54,719 bases of DNA from Alkalimonas cellulosilytica (GTDB taxonomy: Bacteria > Pseudomonadota > Gammaproteobacteria > Enterobacterales > Alteromonadaceae). A program made the position numbers and the translations under genes. Location of the stretch: the NCBI RefSeq assembly GCF_036325985.1, contig NZ_JAUHLI010000020.1:1-54719 (forward strand), in the 5' to 3' direction. The notes beneath the pieces were generated by a model. It was not told the origin of the DNA and ran no database searches. It worked only from the letters and a program-made list of their open reading frames with translations. Every line of letters starts with the position of its first letter. The stretch's first letter is position 1. This document shows positions 17,509 through 27,150 of this stretch, piece by piece.

Positions 17509-18390
17509 GGTGCCCGCTACCAAATCCAGACAGCCTAGGCCAAACGTGGTTTTGCCGCCAAGCTGCAACAAAGCCGCCAGTTGCAGCCAACGATAGAATG
17601 AGGACCCAACGCCCTGACATGCCAGGCTGCCTTTTAAACCCCCGAACGACAAAAACTCCTGCTGCCGCAATGAAAACCGCTGCCAGTCTTCGTAGTAGAC
17701 AAATGGCTGCAACTCAATGCCTTGGCAACCAAGTGGTTGCTGATCGATGGCTTGCAATAGAGCCGTATCGTCCGCCACCCAGTAACGGGTAAGCTGCATC
17801 AGGCGTCGCCGGGTCTGTTTTGCCAGCAATTGCGGTGTCAGCACTTCGGGGTGTTGCACCAGTTGGCCTTGGTGCTTGAGCCGAAGCGGGGTGCGCAGCT
17901 GCAGATGCACCTGACGAAGCGATGGCTCGCGGCCCCCATCCCACGGCGGCAGGTAAGCCGCCAGGCTGTGGGGCTGTATGTCCAGGCTGTTGCCCGTTGG
18001 GGTTCGCACGGCTACCGTCAGCAGACGCAGCTTAAGGCGGGCCGGGCCAATACCCAGAATTTGACCGGCATGCAAAGCATTGAGCAATACCGGCCACAAC
18101 TCGGTGGCCTGACCAAACAAGGTTAAACCAAACTCAATGCATTCCCCCCGGCGCCACTGCGTTTTTTGATCGCAGCCGGGCTGAATGGCATAGGGTTTGG
18201 GTTGTTCGTGATCATGCTGTTGGTACAAGGCCGTAAACGCCGGCTCGCTGACCTGCTTTAACGCATGACCCAGCCAGCCGTGCCACATGGAGCCTTTAAA
18301 AGCAGGCAGCTCACCATCACTCTGCAGTTGCAGGGTGATGGTGAGGGGTAAAAGCTGGAAATTTGCCAGCGCCTGATAAAACAAGCTCAC
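17506..18390 (-). CDS. cas6: Cas6-family pre-crRNA endoribonuclease
   Basis: This 294-residue RAMP would cut the repeat hairpin of all three arrays to leave the AUUAAGAC handle. PAFKGSMWHGWLGHALKQ matches the first Cas6 helix region, and LLQLGGKTTFGLGCLDL is the C-terminal Gly-rich loop. The start is GTG (18390), 2 nt after the stop of the upstream RAMP gene. It is the last gene of the effector operon. Confidence 0.82.
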   Translation of the reverse strand: MSLFYQALANFQLLPLTITLQLQSDGELPAFKGSMWHGWLGHALKQVSEPAFTALYQQHDHEQPKPYAIQPGCDQKTQWRRGECIEFGLTLFGQATELWPVLLNALHAGQILGIGPARLKLRLLTVAVRTPTGNSLDIQPHSLAAYLPPWDGGREPSLRQVHLQLRTPLRLKHQGQLVQHPEVLTPQLLAKQTRRRLMQLTRYWVADDTALLQAIDQQPLGCQGIELQPFVYYEDWQRFSLRQQEFLSFGGLKGSLACQGVGSSFYRWLQLAALLQLGGKTTFGLGCLDLVAGT

Positions 18391-18392
18391 GC

Positions 18393-20573
18393 TCAGGCGA
18401 TCCCAAACTTAGCTGCCAGCTCAACAATCAATGCTTTGCGTTCGTTGAGCTTTTGTTTGTTTTCTTTTTTCTTGGTACTGAGCTTTAGGTAATTGCACCT
18501 GGCCGTATCGCGAACCAACAACACCAATTCTTTGGCCAGCGCCTCCTCTCCACCTTCATCGATAAAAAGTCGCATCGACTTTTCCAACTCTGGAAACAGA
18601 GGGTTTTGCTTCATTGGATCATTTTGCAATTCACTCCCTTCAATTTTCGCTTTTAACTCCATGAAGAGGCGGCCAGCTTCGGATGCATTGGCCAGTTGCG
18701 CTTGCGCTTCTTGTTCTTGTCGCTGCTGCAGTAACAGCTTTTCGGAAACCGCCAGTTCGCTTTTTCCACCTGCAGCTTTGATTAAATCGGCCAGGCGCCC
18801 AGCGGCAAAAGCCTTGGGTTGGGTAGTCATGGCCGGCGACTTTCTGGATAGCGCCTGATCCTGCTTCTTAAAATCGGGCAATCCACGGCAATTTTTGTAA
18901 TCTGCCAGCGCCATATAACTCAGGTTTTTACCGGCATTGTCTTTTAGATCGGCCATAGCCAACAGGTGCGTGAGCTGAGGTGATTGGCGCCAACTGTGAT
19001 CATCGGTTGGGTATGCCTGGCTCATGTGCTCTGCAAAGAGCGCAGTCAGCTCCTCCACACTCGGCAAAGGTTGGTTCTGAGTACCACGGCCTTGCAACTG
19101 CACCTGATGAAAGCGCACTGCCCCTGCCCCTAAGGGTTTGCCATGGCCTAGGCTGTGGTATGCAAGATCAGACTCAGCAGGTAGTTGCAACGCCCAGAGC
19201 AAGGCGGCCAATTCTTCTTTTTTTAAATTATGAAACACCAGCTTGCCGCTAAACTCTGCTTTGGGTGCCATCATTTCGAGTTGTGACTGCACATTCACTT
19301 TGTTTTGCAGATCGGCTGGGATCTCGGTATCCAGTTCCGGCTTTACCGGGTAACGCTTCCACCCCTTTAGCTTAGCCTGTGATTGATAAGTGGTCAGGAG
19401 CGTACCTGCGGTCTCTTGCTCCAGATAGGCGGCTAAAAAGCTGGCTTTAGGCTGGCTTAGAATCACCGGCTTAGAGAAACTAAGTGCCGTTTTTTGACGG
19501 CATACAGCATCGGAAAACGCCACCCGGCTTTTTAATGAAAAGCCAAATTCGCGCAAGGTACCAAAGATCAATTCTGCCATGTCAAAAATGTGCGCTGACT
19601 GCGCCAGCTTTTGACGGGCCAGCACCAAGTCATGCACCGATTTTTCATACAGCTTGCGAGGCATTTTGGCAAAACCCAGTGCGATCAGTTCTCCTTTTTT
19701 GGTTTTTCTGGCAAATACCGGAATACCCAACTCAGGATGCGGATGCTGTTTAAAGTACTGCACCAGCTCCTCGTTGTGGTTTTCAAACAGCCGATTGACC
19801 AGTGTGGTGCCATGCTCAAAAACCTGAGCCATCTCGTCAACGCTGTGAAATAAGTAATTGAAGCCTAGCCGCCCATCACGAACCTCTTTTTTGCCGGGGC
19901 GAAAGCCTGTAAACACCGGATACCCCAAAAGATCGCCCTGCCCCAGACTACTAGCACATGCGACGGTCACTTCTTTACCACGGGTTCCCATCATCGTGCG
20001 ATTGCCAGGCGCAAAAGAGATGGCTTTACTGGCCAATGGCCACTTTTGGTATTTTTGTTTGACCGTCACGCCAGGATCATTTTTAAATGACTGCTGGGTA
20101 AACTTGGTCAGGTCATCGTTAAAAACTGGCAACCATTGCGATTTTCGAAACTGCCATATTTGCCGTGTTTCGTCGTATTTGACCCAGTAAGCCACCACTT
20201 CGGTTTCATGCAATTCTTGCGCATAGGTGGTATTAGCACTGGAAATATCCCGATACGAAAAATGCTGATTGTCGACCGATTGGAATTTCCCAAAGCTGGC
20301 AATTTCAAGCACACTGCGCAGCATGCCTTTGATGCTGGACCCCGGGATCACCGGGTTGCCTTTGGGATCCCGCGCCCACAGCACCAGGGTTGGTTTTCCA
20401 TCCGCCGACTGCTGCTCTGCACCGACACACAGCGGGGTGGCATTGGTCAGGCTGTATTCAATGCTGCCGGAATAGCCGTCTTCGAACGGCACATCGTGAC
20501 TGACCAGATGCGCCCAATCCGGCATGTAGACCCAATCCGACAGGGGAACAAAATGATAAGGAGTATGGATCAT
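18393..20573 (-). CDS. TIGR03986-family RAMP protein of type III-D
   Basis: This 726-residue protein is a structural subunit of III-D complexes. Residues 60-95 carry the Cas7-like strand and SSIKGMLRSVLEIAS helix, and a later GHGKPLGAGAVRF loop is typical of RAMPs. The C-terminal ~130 residues (from about ELAVSEKLLLQQRQ) are charged helices with no RAMP signature. No separate small subunit (Csm2/Cmr5) gene is present, so this tail is a candidate substitute. I use the ATG at 20573 (GGAGG, ATGA overlap with csx19) rather than the longer ORF start at 20684. Confidence 0.8.
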   Translation of the reverse strand: MIHTPYHFVPLSDWVYMPDWAHLVSHDVPFEDGYSGSIEYSLTNATPLCVGAEQQSADGKPTLVLWARDPKGNPVIPGSSIKGMLRSVLEIASFGKFQSVDNQHFSYRDISSANTTYAQELHETEVVAYWVKYDETRQIWQFRKSQWLPVFNDDLTKFTQQSFKNDPGVTVKQKYQKWPLASKAISFAPGNRTMMGTRGKEVTVACASSLGQGDLLGYPVFTGFRPGKKEVRDGRLGFNYLFHSVDEMAQVFEHGTTLVNRLFENHNEELVQYFKQHPHPELGIPVFARKTKKGELIALGFAKMPRKLYEKSVHDLVLARQKLAQSAHIFDMAELIFGTLREFGFSLKSRVAFSDAVCRQKTALSFSKPVILSQPKASFLAAYLEQETAGTLLTTYQSQAKLKGWKRYPVKPELDTEIPADLQNKVNVQSQLEMMAPKAEFSGKLVFHNLKKEELAALLWALQLPAESDLAYHSLGHGKPLGAGAVRFHQVQLQGRGTQNQPLPSVEELTALFAEHMSQAYPTDDHSWRQSPQLTHLLAMADLKDNAGKNLSYMALADYKNCRGLPDFKKQDQALSRKSPAMTTQPKAFAAGRLADLIKAAGGKSELAVSEKLLLQQRQEQEAQAQLANASEAGRLFMELKAKIEGSELQNDPMKQNPLFPELEKSMRLFIDEGGEEALAKELVLLVRDTARCNYLKLSTKKKENKQKLNERKALIVELAAKFGIA

Positions 20574-21061
20574 AAACCCTCCGCAGCAGAATGCGTTGAA
20601 AACCCAAGAAATTGCTGTGCAAGTGGGCGGTAACGCCCTTCGTCCGGTGCCTCGGTTCCTAGCTGCCACCACAGACGGTAACAAAGAAGCTGCTTGCCGC
20701 CCTCGCGGCTATGCACCAGTTGGTCGCGGTACAACAGCGCTCCGTCTGGCTTTGCAGTATATAAGGTACAGCGGTACAGACCTGGCTGCTCCAAACGAAT
20801 ATGCATGGATTGCTCGCCCAGACAATACTCGGCTTCCAGCAAATCGTGCTCGGCAGGCAACTCGGTTTGGCGCAGCACATCTCCACGGCTCATCACCCAG
20901 GCTTGACCGGTTAAAAAAGGCTGCACTTTGGCCTGCAGCGCACTGTATGGCAGGCGCTCGCTCTGGATCTGCAAATCGCCGGCTTTTAGCGCCGGTAATG
21001 TTGCGCCGATGATGGCCCTGTTTTCGTCACTGGCCAGTGTTTGGTAAGCGGGCAGAGTCAT
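20570..21061 (-). CDS. csx19: Csx19-like protein (TIGR03984-type)
   Basis: This 163-residue protein sits between the double Cas7 and the TIGR03986 RAMP, where csx19 lies in III-D operons. Its size and features fit: AWVMSRGDVL, a Trp-rich CYRLWWQLG stretch and a terminal RPLAQQFLGF. I recognise it more by context than by motif. ATGA overlaps on both sides imply coupled translation. Confidence 0.55.
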   Translation of the reverse strand: MTLPAYQTLASDENRAIIGATLPALKAGDLQIQSERLPYSALQAKVQPFLTGQAWVMSRGDVLRQTELPAEHDLLEAEYCLGEQSMHIRLEQPGLYRCTLYTAKPDGALLYRDQLVHSREGGKQLLCYRLWWQLGTEAPDEGRYRPLAQQFLGFSTHSAAEGL

Positions 21062-22458
21062 GCGGTTTTCTCCTGCTGTGCGGTCTGAAAATCGGGATGA
21101 ATGAAAAGTTCACGGCTGCTATCCAAAGCAACCAGGCTAATGCCACGACCGCTGCCAGCGCCCATCGGCAACAGGCCTTCGGTCAGATCGCGCAAGGTAT
21201 CGGCCAAGGCCGCTTTTAATGTCGCGTCCAGGCTTTCGGTGTTGCGCAGCCACAGTCGCACACTAAATTTAGGTTGGTACAGCAATTCCTCGGTAAATAA
21301 AGCGCCTTGCATAACGCCACCGGTAAAGCGGTCGATGGCATTGTGCGTTCGCAGCACGGTATCTTCGGCTTTTACGTCAATGCTGCTGTCATCCACGTAC
21401 AGCAAGCCTGCCCGGGCATCCTCATGGTTTTCGCCCACCAGGCCAAGCAGCGTATCGAGCGCTTCTGGCCGTTTTTGCCAGCTGGCATGGCTTTCATCGG
21501 CCATCTGCTCGGCAAAAATACCCGCATGACGGCGGTAATGGAACGCCAACCGGTGCGCCAAAATGCCTTTGATGCTGCTGCCACAAAGCACCGGGCTTTT
21601 CGGTTGCCAGCTGGCTTGATGCTGCCGCCATTCGACACGGGGTTCGCTGTAACTTATCAGCGCAACACTGCCACTTTTTGGGGGCTTGCCAAGCAGCACA
21701 GAGCCTGCGCCGCAACGCCAGTTATCCAGTGCTTGCAGAGGAATATCAGCGACCAAGGCTGTGGAAGCCGCAGCCAGGGTTTTCGAAAGCGTGGTCGGCA
21801 CAGCTCGCGCGGCTTGTTGCAAGGCTTTAGCCGCGGACGGGCCTTCAGCTAAATCAAACAGTTGCTCCTGCAACCCAACCAACTTGATTTGCCCCAGCCC
21901 ATTGCGGGTACTGGCGCCAAAAGACATGCGGCGATCGGCCCACAACTGCAGCAATTGGTCCCACTGTTTCAGTAATGCCTCGCTGTCGGCAGCATCAGTC
22001 AAGGTCCACTGAATGGTGGTGCTAAAGCGCAGACCTGCCGGCAACATGATTTGTTCGAATTTAGCCGTGTCCTTGGCAACGCCCCGGTCATTGATGGCAA
22101 CCCGATCCCGATGATGTGGCGAAGCCATCAGCAAGCGGGCAAACAGAGGCTCCGCCGCTAAAGCTGCAGGGTCTTGCAAACCCATCACCGGCTTATTGAC
22201 CGAGTTGTGCAAGAATCCAGGCTGCAGTCGCAACAAGGAGCGCTGCTGCAACGCGCCAAACCAGCGCAGGGCCATTGCCGCATCCAGCTGGGTGGCGAGT
22301 GAGCGCCAGACACCGGCAATGGCGGTGGCCGGAATGTAAGGCAAGCCGTTGGCATCGCGTGCCAGGGCATTATCGAACCCAGTTTCACGCTCACCTGAGC
22401 TAATTACCATCGGGCTGGTGGTTTCCAGCACCAAGCGGGTTAGATGAACCTTAGTCAT
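21058..22458 (-). CDS. Fused double Cas7 (Csm3-like) backbone protein
   Basis: This 466-residue protein has two Csm3-like modules. Module 1: ISSGERETGFDNALARD then LPYIPATAIAGVWRSL, with the Asp that cuts target RNA in Csm3. Module 2: SPVLCGSSIKGILAHRLAF then NAIDRFTGGVMQGALF; the equivalent catalytic Asp region (LISYSEP) lacks an obvious Asp. Cas7 fusions of this sort are known from III-D2/III-E-like systems. One RNA-cleaving module of two is therefore my prediction. Confidence 0.85.
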   Translation of the reverse strand: MTKVHLTRLVLETTSPMVISSGERETGFDNALARDANGLPYIPATAIAGVWRSLATQLDAAMALRWFGALQQRSLLRLQPGFLHNSVNKPVMGLQDPAALAAEPLFARLLMASPHHRDRVAINDRGVAKDTAKFEQIMLPAGLRFSTTIQWTLTDAADSEALLKQWDQLLQLWADRRMSFGASTRNGLGQIKLVGLQEQLFDLAEGPSAAKALQQAARAVPTTLSKTLAAASTALVADIPLQALDNWRCGAGSVLLGKPPKSGSVALISYSEPRVEWRQHQASWQPKSPVLCGSSIKGILAHRLAFHYRRHAGIFAEQMADESHASWQKRPEALDTLLGLVGENHEDARAGLLYVDDSSIDVKAEDTVLRTHNAIDRFTGGVMQGALFTEELLYQPKFSVRLWLRNTESLDATLKAALADTLRDLTEGLLPMGAGSGRGISLVALDSSRELFIHPDFQTAQQEKTA

Positions 22459-24046
22459 GAGCCACCTCCGTCATGATATTAAAGGCTTCGCATGCTTTTT
22501 TCAGAGCAGCGTAATTGGATACGTCGTAACGGCCGAGCAGCTCCAGCGCCCGTAATATGGCTGCATCGTCTTTGCTGGCAAACAATGCCTGGCAATAGCT
22601 GGCATAGCTGATAAAGCGCTCGCCATTGTCCCAGCTAATGCCCCAGCCATAGGCATCGTTTTCAGCTTTAGCAATATGGTGCCCCTTGCTGCCGCTGCCG
22701 GTGCCAAAGGTGGTGTCGCGCCAGTTGGGGTCCTGTTCTTTTAGCAGGGTAGCCACCCGTTGCCACTGGGTGCGGTTGGGCCCATAGGACTGCGCATGCA
22801 AGATACCACTGTAGCGCCTGGCAATAAGGTAGCCCTGCACCAGTTCGCGCACCAGTTGCAACGCCTGTTCATTGTTTTGCTCGGCCACGGCATGGGAGCC
22901 GGCCTTGGCTTGCAACCAGCGGATCAAAGCGGTTTCCGGCGCTTTATCGGCCTGTGCATTGGTCGCGGCAAGTGGCGCAATTCGCAGGGTGTCGAGTGCT
23001 CCTGTCAGGGTGCTTTGCGTGGCCCAGCCAGGGTTGACCCGCACCCAGCCCAGCCCCTGTTGCTGGTTGATGCCAACGCCCTGACTAAGCTGCTGCAATT
23101 GATGGGCGCTTAATGGCTGCTCCAGTCGGTAGACCAGGACAGAGCCTTTTTGAATAAACAACTGCTCGCTGTCGGCACCGGCTCTTTTTTGGTTGAACAG
23201 GCTCTGTTGCCGGGTACGTACAAAGCTTAATTCTGGCTGCAGACTGACCGCTGGCAAATCGGCTTCCGGCAGCAAGTCGTTTAGTTTTGGGGTGTAGCTC
23301 GGCTGCCCTTGTGCATCCAGCACCTGCAAATCACTGACACACCACAGGGTTAGCTGACGGCCGGCGCATTCTGGTGCTGGCTCGGTGGCGTCGGGCAGCA
23401 GCGTAATGTTGATGCGCCCAAACTCAGATCCTTTGCTGCGGCCAATTCGGTGTTGGCCTTGCAGCATTGGCGCCAACTGTTGCCAGTGATCGTCGCTGCA
23501 GTCTATCCAGCCAATGAAAACCTGGCCGGCTTCCAGAGCTGCATAGTTAAACAGCTGGCTGTTTTTGGCCTTGCCGGTGGTTTCATCTATCGCAGTTTTG
23601 GTAAACCAGAGTTGTTTGACTTGCGCCAATGCACCATCTGGGGAGACAAAACCATCACGGCATTGCTGGTACTGCACCAGTTCGTCACGGCGAAAATCCG
23701 CACTGGCCTGGTTGCTAACATGCTGGGTACAAAGCTCGGCATGATCGTCTTTTTGGCTGATCACGGGCTGGCCTTTGATGCCATACCAGCTGGCTGGCAT
23801 CGGCAAACTGAGCAAGGATGACGCAACCGGATAGCAAGGCCCAAAACGCACGCTGCCGTTGTGAAACAGGTCCATCGCCAAAGCTGCCTGGTCATTGTTT
23901 GGCTGCTGGCTGTAAAACTGCGCCGCCAGCGCGCCCAGCAAGGTGGTGCCCGGAATGTAATCCAAACAGAGATGATTGTGACTGGAACCGGCCTGATAGC
24001 TCAGGACCACGGCGTCGTTCAGTGTTACCTGAAAAAATCGTTTCAT
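22451..24046 (-). CDS. csx10: Csx10 (Cas5-like subunit of type III-D)
   Basis: This 531-residue RAMP is expected to cap the 5' handle of the crRNA. LDYIPGTTLLGALAAQFY and the Gly-rich HRIGRSKGSEFGRINI match Csx10. The ATG at 24046 follows CAGGAG; a start at 24061 would consume this site. It begins 2 nt after the upstream cas7 stop and overlaps the next gene. Confidence 0.85.
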   Translation of the reverse strand: MKRFFQVTLNDAVVLSYQAGSSHNHLCLDYIPGTTLLGALAAQFYSQQPNNDQAALAMDLFHNGSVRFGPCYPVASSLLSLPMPASWYGIKGQPVISQKDDHAELCTQHVSNQASADFRRDELVQYQQCRDGFVSPDGALAQVKQLWFTKTAIDETTGKAKNSQLFNYAALEAGQVFIGWIDCSDDHWQQLAPMLQGQHRIGRSKGSEFGRINITLLPDATEPAPECAGRQLTLWCVSDLQVLDAQGQPSYTPKLNDLLPEADLPAVSLQPELSFVRTRQQSLFNQKRAGADSEQLFIQKGSVLVYRLEQPLSAHQLQQLSQGVGINQQQGLGWVRVNPGWATQSTLTGALDTLRIAPLAATNAQADKAPETALIRWLQAKAGSHAVAEQNNEQALQLVRELVQGYLIARRYSGILHAQSYGPNRTQWQRVATLLKEQDPNWRDTTFGTGSGSKGHHIAKAENDAYGWGISWDNGERFISYASYCQALFASKDDAAILRALELLGRYDVSNYAALKKACEAFNIMTEVAHD

Positions 24047-24047
24047 G

Positions 24048-24650
24048 TTAGTCTCCTGCAAGCCGGTTGACTTCCACCAGGCCTAAGCCGCGCTGCTTTT
24101 TCGAGCCGGCCGCATCGATCAGTGGCAAGACCGCATCGATGCAGGCAGGAAGCCGTTGCTGCCAATCGGGGATCGCCGCCAGGTGTGGGTGATGGGTGTT
24201 GATGCTGATGTCGCTGTGCAGCTGCATCGGCACTGCCACCTCAATGGCCCGCAGACTGCTGCTTTGCGCCACGCCGGTATCCGGATTGATGGCAGTAGCA
24301 TGAAGCACCCGAAATAAGTGACGGCTTAAACCGGGCTGCTGCGCCAGGTAAGCTCGTTCAGCAGCAGGCAAATGCGCATTGCTAAACTGCAACAAGCCCT
24401 GGCTTTCCAGCCCATTACGGCCTTCATCACCAAACAACAAGGCCAGCAGGTTGGACGGCATATCTGCAAACCATTGATTGTGCATGGCCGTACTGAAGGC
24501 ATCACGCAACAAGCCCTTGATGCTTTTGCCAGGCAAGTAAGGCAGTTGATGGCTGTCTTTAATGCACAGTTGGTCGGCGTAAGCGCCAGCTTCCTGGCCG
24601 CCGGAGCTTTGCCAGTCGGTTAAAAAATTCCACGATAAACGGATGTTCAT
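24048..24650 (-). CDS. cas7: Cas7 (Csm3-like RAMP)
   Basis: This 200-residue single RAMP is the minimal backbone and target-RNA-cutting subunit. YADQLCIKDSHQLPYLPGK holds the catalytic Asp position and SIKGLLRDAF the crRNA-gripping helix. SSSLRAIEVAVPMQL and a final KKQRGLGLVEVNRL are the usual Csm3 signatures. Its ATGA overlaps the cas10 stop. Confidence 0.85.
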   Translation of the reverse strand: MNIRLSWNFLTDWQSSGGQEAGAYADQLCIKDSHQLPYLPGKSIKGLLRDAFSTAMHNQWFADMPSNLLALLFGDEGRNGLESQGLLQFSNAHLPAAERAYLAQQPGLSRHLFRVLHATAINPDTGVAQSSSLRAIEVAVPMQLHSDISINTHHPHLAAIPDWQQRLPACIDAVLPLIDAAGSKKQRGLGLVEVNRLAGD

Positions 24651-26323
24651 GACGGCTCCCCATTGTTGTGCTGCCAGCTGCTGATTTCCTCTTCAAAATG
24701 CGCCAGGTTCAGTAAATCGACCAAGGGCGCAGCATAGCCTTCGCCGGTTTCTCGGTACCAATCGTTCTGCTGCAGGCCCAAATTGGCCAATGCCTCAAGA
24801 AACACAGGCACCGCGGCTTTGTTGCCTTTTTTCAGGATGTCCAGCCCACGAGCAAAGATGCGCTTGGCCTCGACAAAGTCACCGGCCGCGAGCTCAGTCG
24901 CCATTTTCCGCCAACGCGATAAAGTAAAGCCTTTGGCATCGGTGCCTTTTGCTTTATCGCACAATGCAATCAGCTGTCGCAGCTGCTGCCAGCTGACGCC
25001 ACCCTCTTTATCATCGACCAGGTAAGCCATCTCTATCAGATTGATAGTGCCCCCTTGTTGCAGCGGATAGCGGTGCGCTTGCTGAGCGGCTTGCTCTAAG
25101 TCCGTTAAGATAACCTGGCTAACACGGTAACAAGCCAGCGCAGCCGGGCCGGTTTTTCCTGCCGGTACGCTGGATTTGGTCAGCTGTTTGGCTTTGGCAC
25201 ACAAGGATTCCACCAGGTGGTGGCTTTGCACAAAAGGATGCCCGGCTTTATGGAACAAGACACCGCCGCTTGCCGTTAGTTTGACATCCAGCTGATGATC
25301 ACGGCTTAACGCCCTCAGCTCGTTATCGGCGTGCTGCTCAAAGGCCCGGCAGAAGGTTTCGGCATAGCGCAGCGCATACTTGGCATGGCAGAGCAAGGTG
25401 ACATCGTCACCACCTAGCACCAAGGGGCGCATAGGCAAAGTATCGGTTGCATCGGGGCACTGCTCAGCCAACCAGGCAGTGGCATCCTGAGCCGCCAGCT
25501 CGGTGGCTTTATTAACCGTATCGGAAAATTGGCGGAAAGCCTGGCGATAATCGCTATCGGACTTGCCTTGCATGGCGCTTTTTAACTGACGTAGCAACAA
25601 GCCAAGCCCATTGCCATCGATGTGGATCAGTGCAATGTCTTTGGTCCCATCGAACTCAAAGTCTTTGTCTAGATTGACCGGGTAATGACGAGGCCGCAGG
25701 CTTTCGGGCGTAAAGCGATCTTGCAGGCTGGAGACTGTTTTTAATTCAAAGAGCCCATAAGCCTGACGGTGCAGCGCTGTATCGGTGTCGAGCCCTTTCA
25801 TCTCTGCGCTGTCTACGCCCGCTTCTTTAGCCAGCTTTGAAACTGGCACAGCAACCTTGCCGGTGCGTTGCTCTCTGGCGCTGTAGGCACTGCCAAAAGG
25901 TAGAGTGATCTGCGGCAGGTTGCGGCCTTGCGCCAACAAATGATGGCCTTGTTCAATGGCCTGGCCTAGGGTTTCACCGCTGCACAGCGCATCGGTAAAC
26001 ACCAGGCTTGGAAAAAGCTGTTGGATGCTGAGTGTCCACAACTGGCGAAATTGCACCAGATGCTCTTTATTGGTGGCACCGGCATACAGGGCGCCGCCTT
26101 TGCAGCGCAAAAAGCTAATATCTACGTCACCGAGGTCGGCTGCCGGCTTGGTTAGATCATGCGTGAATGACAAAGCACGCAGCACCTGGCCGACCAAGCT
26201 GCTTTCAGTGGTATCGACCATGCAATCCAACCGCTCACTGGCGGCAATCACATCTTTTAATTTGCCAGATTGAAACAAATACGCCTGAATTGATTTGGCT
26301 TCAAATAAGTAGGAGTGTATCAC
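24647..26323 (-). CDS. cas10: Cas10 without HD domain
   Basis: This 558-residue large subunit makes cyclic oligoadenylate when target RNA is bound. The first palm has ALIHIDGNGLGLLL (about 231-244), and the second has the catalytic LVLGGDDVTLL (GGDD at 304-307). The N-terminus starts directly with the first palm region; no HD motif is seen and the length is about 200-250 shorter than HD-bearing Cas10. So target-ssDNA cutting is unlikely and signalling must carry the defence. The start is GTG (26323) after GCGAGG. It is the first gene of a seven-gene operon. Confidence 0.9.
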   Translation of the reverse strand: MIHSYLFEAKSIQAYLFQSGKLKDVIAASERLDCMVDTTESSLVGQVLRALSFTHDLTKPAADLGDVDISFLRCKGGALYAGATNKEHLVQFRQLWTLSIQQLFPSLVFTDALCSGETLGQAIEQGHHLLAQGRNLPQITLPFGSAYSAREQRTGKVAVPVSKLAKEAGVDSAEMKGLDTDTALHRQAYGLFELKTVSSLQDRFTPESLRPRHYPVNLDKDFEFDGTKDIALIHIDGNGLGLLLRQLKSAMQGKSDSDYRQAFRQFSDTVNKATELAAQDATAWLAEQCPDATDTLPMRPLVLGGDDVTLLCHAKYALRYAETFCRAFEQHADNELRALSRDHQLDVKLTASGGVLFHKAGHPFVQSHHLVESLCAKAKQLTKSSVPAGKTGPAALACYRVSQVILTDLEQAAQQAHRYPLQQGGTINLIEMAYLVDDKEGGVSWQQLRQLIALCDKAKGTDAKGFTLSRWRKMATELAAGDFVEAKRIFARGLDILKKGNKAAVPVFLEALANLGLQQNDWYRETGEGYAAPLVDLLNLAHFEEEISSWQHNNGEPS

Positions 26324-26580
26324 TACGACCTCGCTTTCATGGCTGTAAGGTTTTAGTTTTGCAGCAGGCTATGCCGGCTTCGCTTGGTTCGACACGGTAA
26401 AAGGAGAATTATTGCAGACATACGTTAGGCGGTAATCAAACTCCCTTTGTTGTATCGTCGGGCTTATGAAAGCCCGATGCTCTATCCTATCTACTTCTAA
26501 GTTACTGCATTATTGACGTATGTCAACGTCTTAGCTTATCAACTGCTGATTTGAATAGCAGACGCCTCCTAATTTACGCC
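26324..26580 (-). promoter_or_regulatory. Upstream region of the cas10 operon
   Basis: No ORF is supported here. GACATACGT occurs twice in opposite orientations (26417-26425 and complement at 26516-26524), the second inside the inverted repeat TTGAC/GTCAA. A TCGGGCTT/AAGCCCGA hairpin is near 26458. The shared TNACAA operator is missing, so the effector operon seems to be regulated by other signals. Confidence 0.45.
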
Positions 26581-26946
26581 CTAGCCTGAGTCACTGGTCC
26601 CACTGCTAAACCGGTGCCCGCATTCCTGGCAGTGGCAGTTGTTCAGCACGGTGCTGTCCAGCCGTTGCCCTACCTCACTTCCCAGAACGGTTCCCAACCC
26701 AATGCCGGTAAGGGCCCCGGTAACGCCGCCGGCAAAACCGCCCAGCGTCATGCCAACAGCAGATCCGACCGGGCCGCCACTTAAGCCAAATGCAAGGCCC
26801 ATTTTAGCGCCTGCGGCAGCCCCTTTGACTGCACCAAGCCAGCCGGTCACGCCACCGCAGGCGGCGCCAAGCCCAGCACCGACCTTTTCCGCTGGTCGCT
26901 TCTGTTCAACACTATTTGATTGGCATTTTGGACAAGTCATGGTCAT
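26581..26946 (-). CDS. Glycine-zipper protein with zinc-ribbon Cys pairs
   Basis: This 121-residue protein starts MTMTCPKCQS and ends with NCHCQECGHRF, two Cys pairs able to form one zinc site. Between them lies a Gly/Ala-rich membrane-type stretch (GLAFGLSGGPVGSAVGMTLG) of glycine-zipper form. The ATG at 26946 follows GGGGG. An operator copy lies 81 nt upstream. Function unknown; such zippers often make membrane oligomers. Confidence 0.65.
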   Translation of the reverse strand: MTMTCPKCQSNSVEQKRPAEKVGAGLGAACGGVTGWLGAVKGAAAGAKMGLAFGLSGGPVGSAVGMTLGGFAGGVTGALTGIGLGTVLGSEVGQRLDSTVLNNCHCQECGHRFSSGTSDSG

Positions 26947-27027
26947 GGCATACCCCCTGGTTGTTTGCTGAAAGATGACTCTGAACCGATGAGGGCAGTA
27001 TTGCAGAATGGTTAGCTGGTAGGGGGC

Positions 27028-27041
27028 TGACAAACTTGTGA
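27028..27041. promoter_or_regulatory. Palindromic operator, copy 6
   Basis: TGACAAACTTGTGA lies 81 nt before the bottom-strand ATG at 26946, with TACTGC about 27 nt downstream. Confidence 0.65.
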
Positions 27042-27055
27042 GGCGACGGAATGGC

Positions 27056-27069
27056 TTGCAAGTTTGTCA
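27056..27069. promoter_or_regulatory. Palindromic operator, copy 7
   Basis: TTGCAAGTTTGTCA (one mismatch in the left arm) lies 81 nt before the ATG at 27151, with TATTTT about 26 nt downstream. Copies 6 and 7 serve a divergent pair. Confidence 0.6.
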
Positions 27070-27150
27070 AACAGCCGCTAGGACGTGTTTTCGCATATTT
27101 TGCTTCAATTCACTGTATTTGCATGTGTATTGTAAGGAGCGAAAACCATT

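Noticed and set aside
24647..26323. HD nuclease domain in Cas10
   Set aside because: No HD pair at the N-terminus and the protein is too short.
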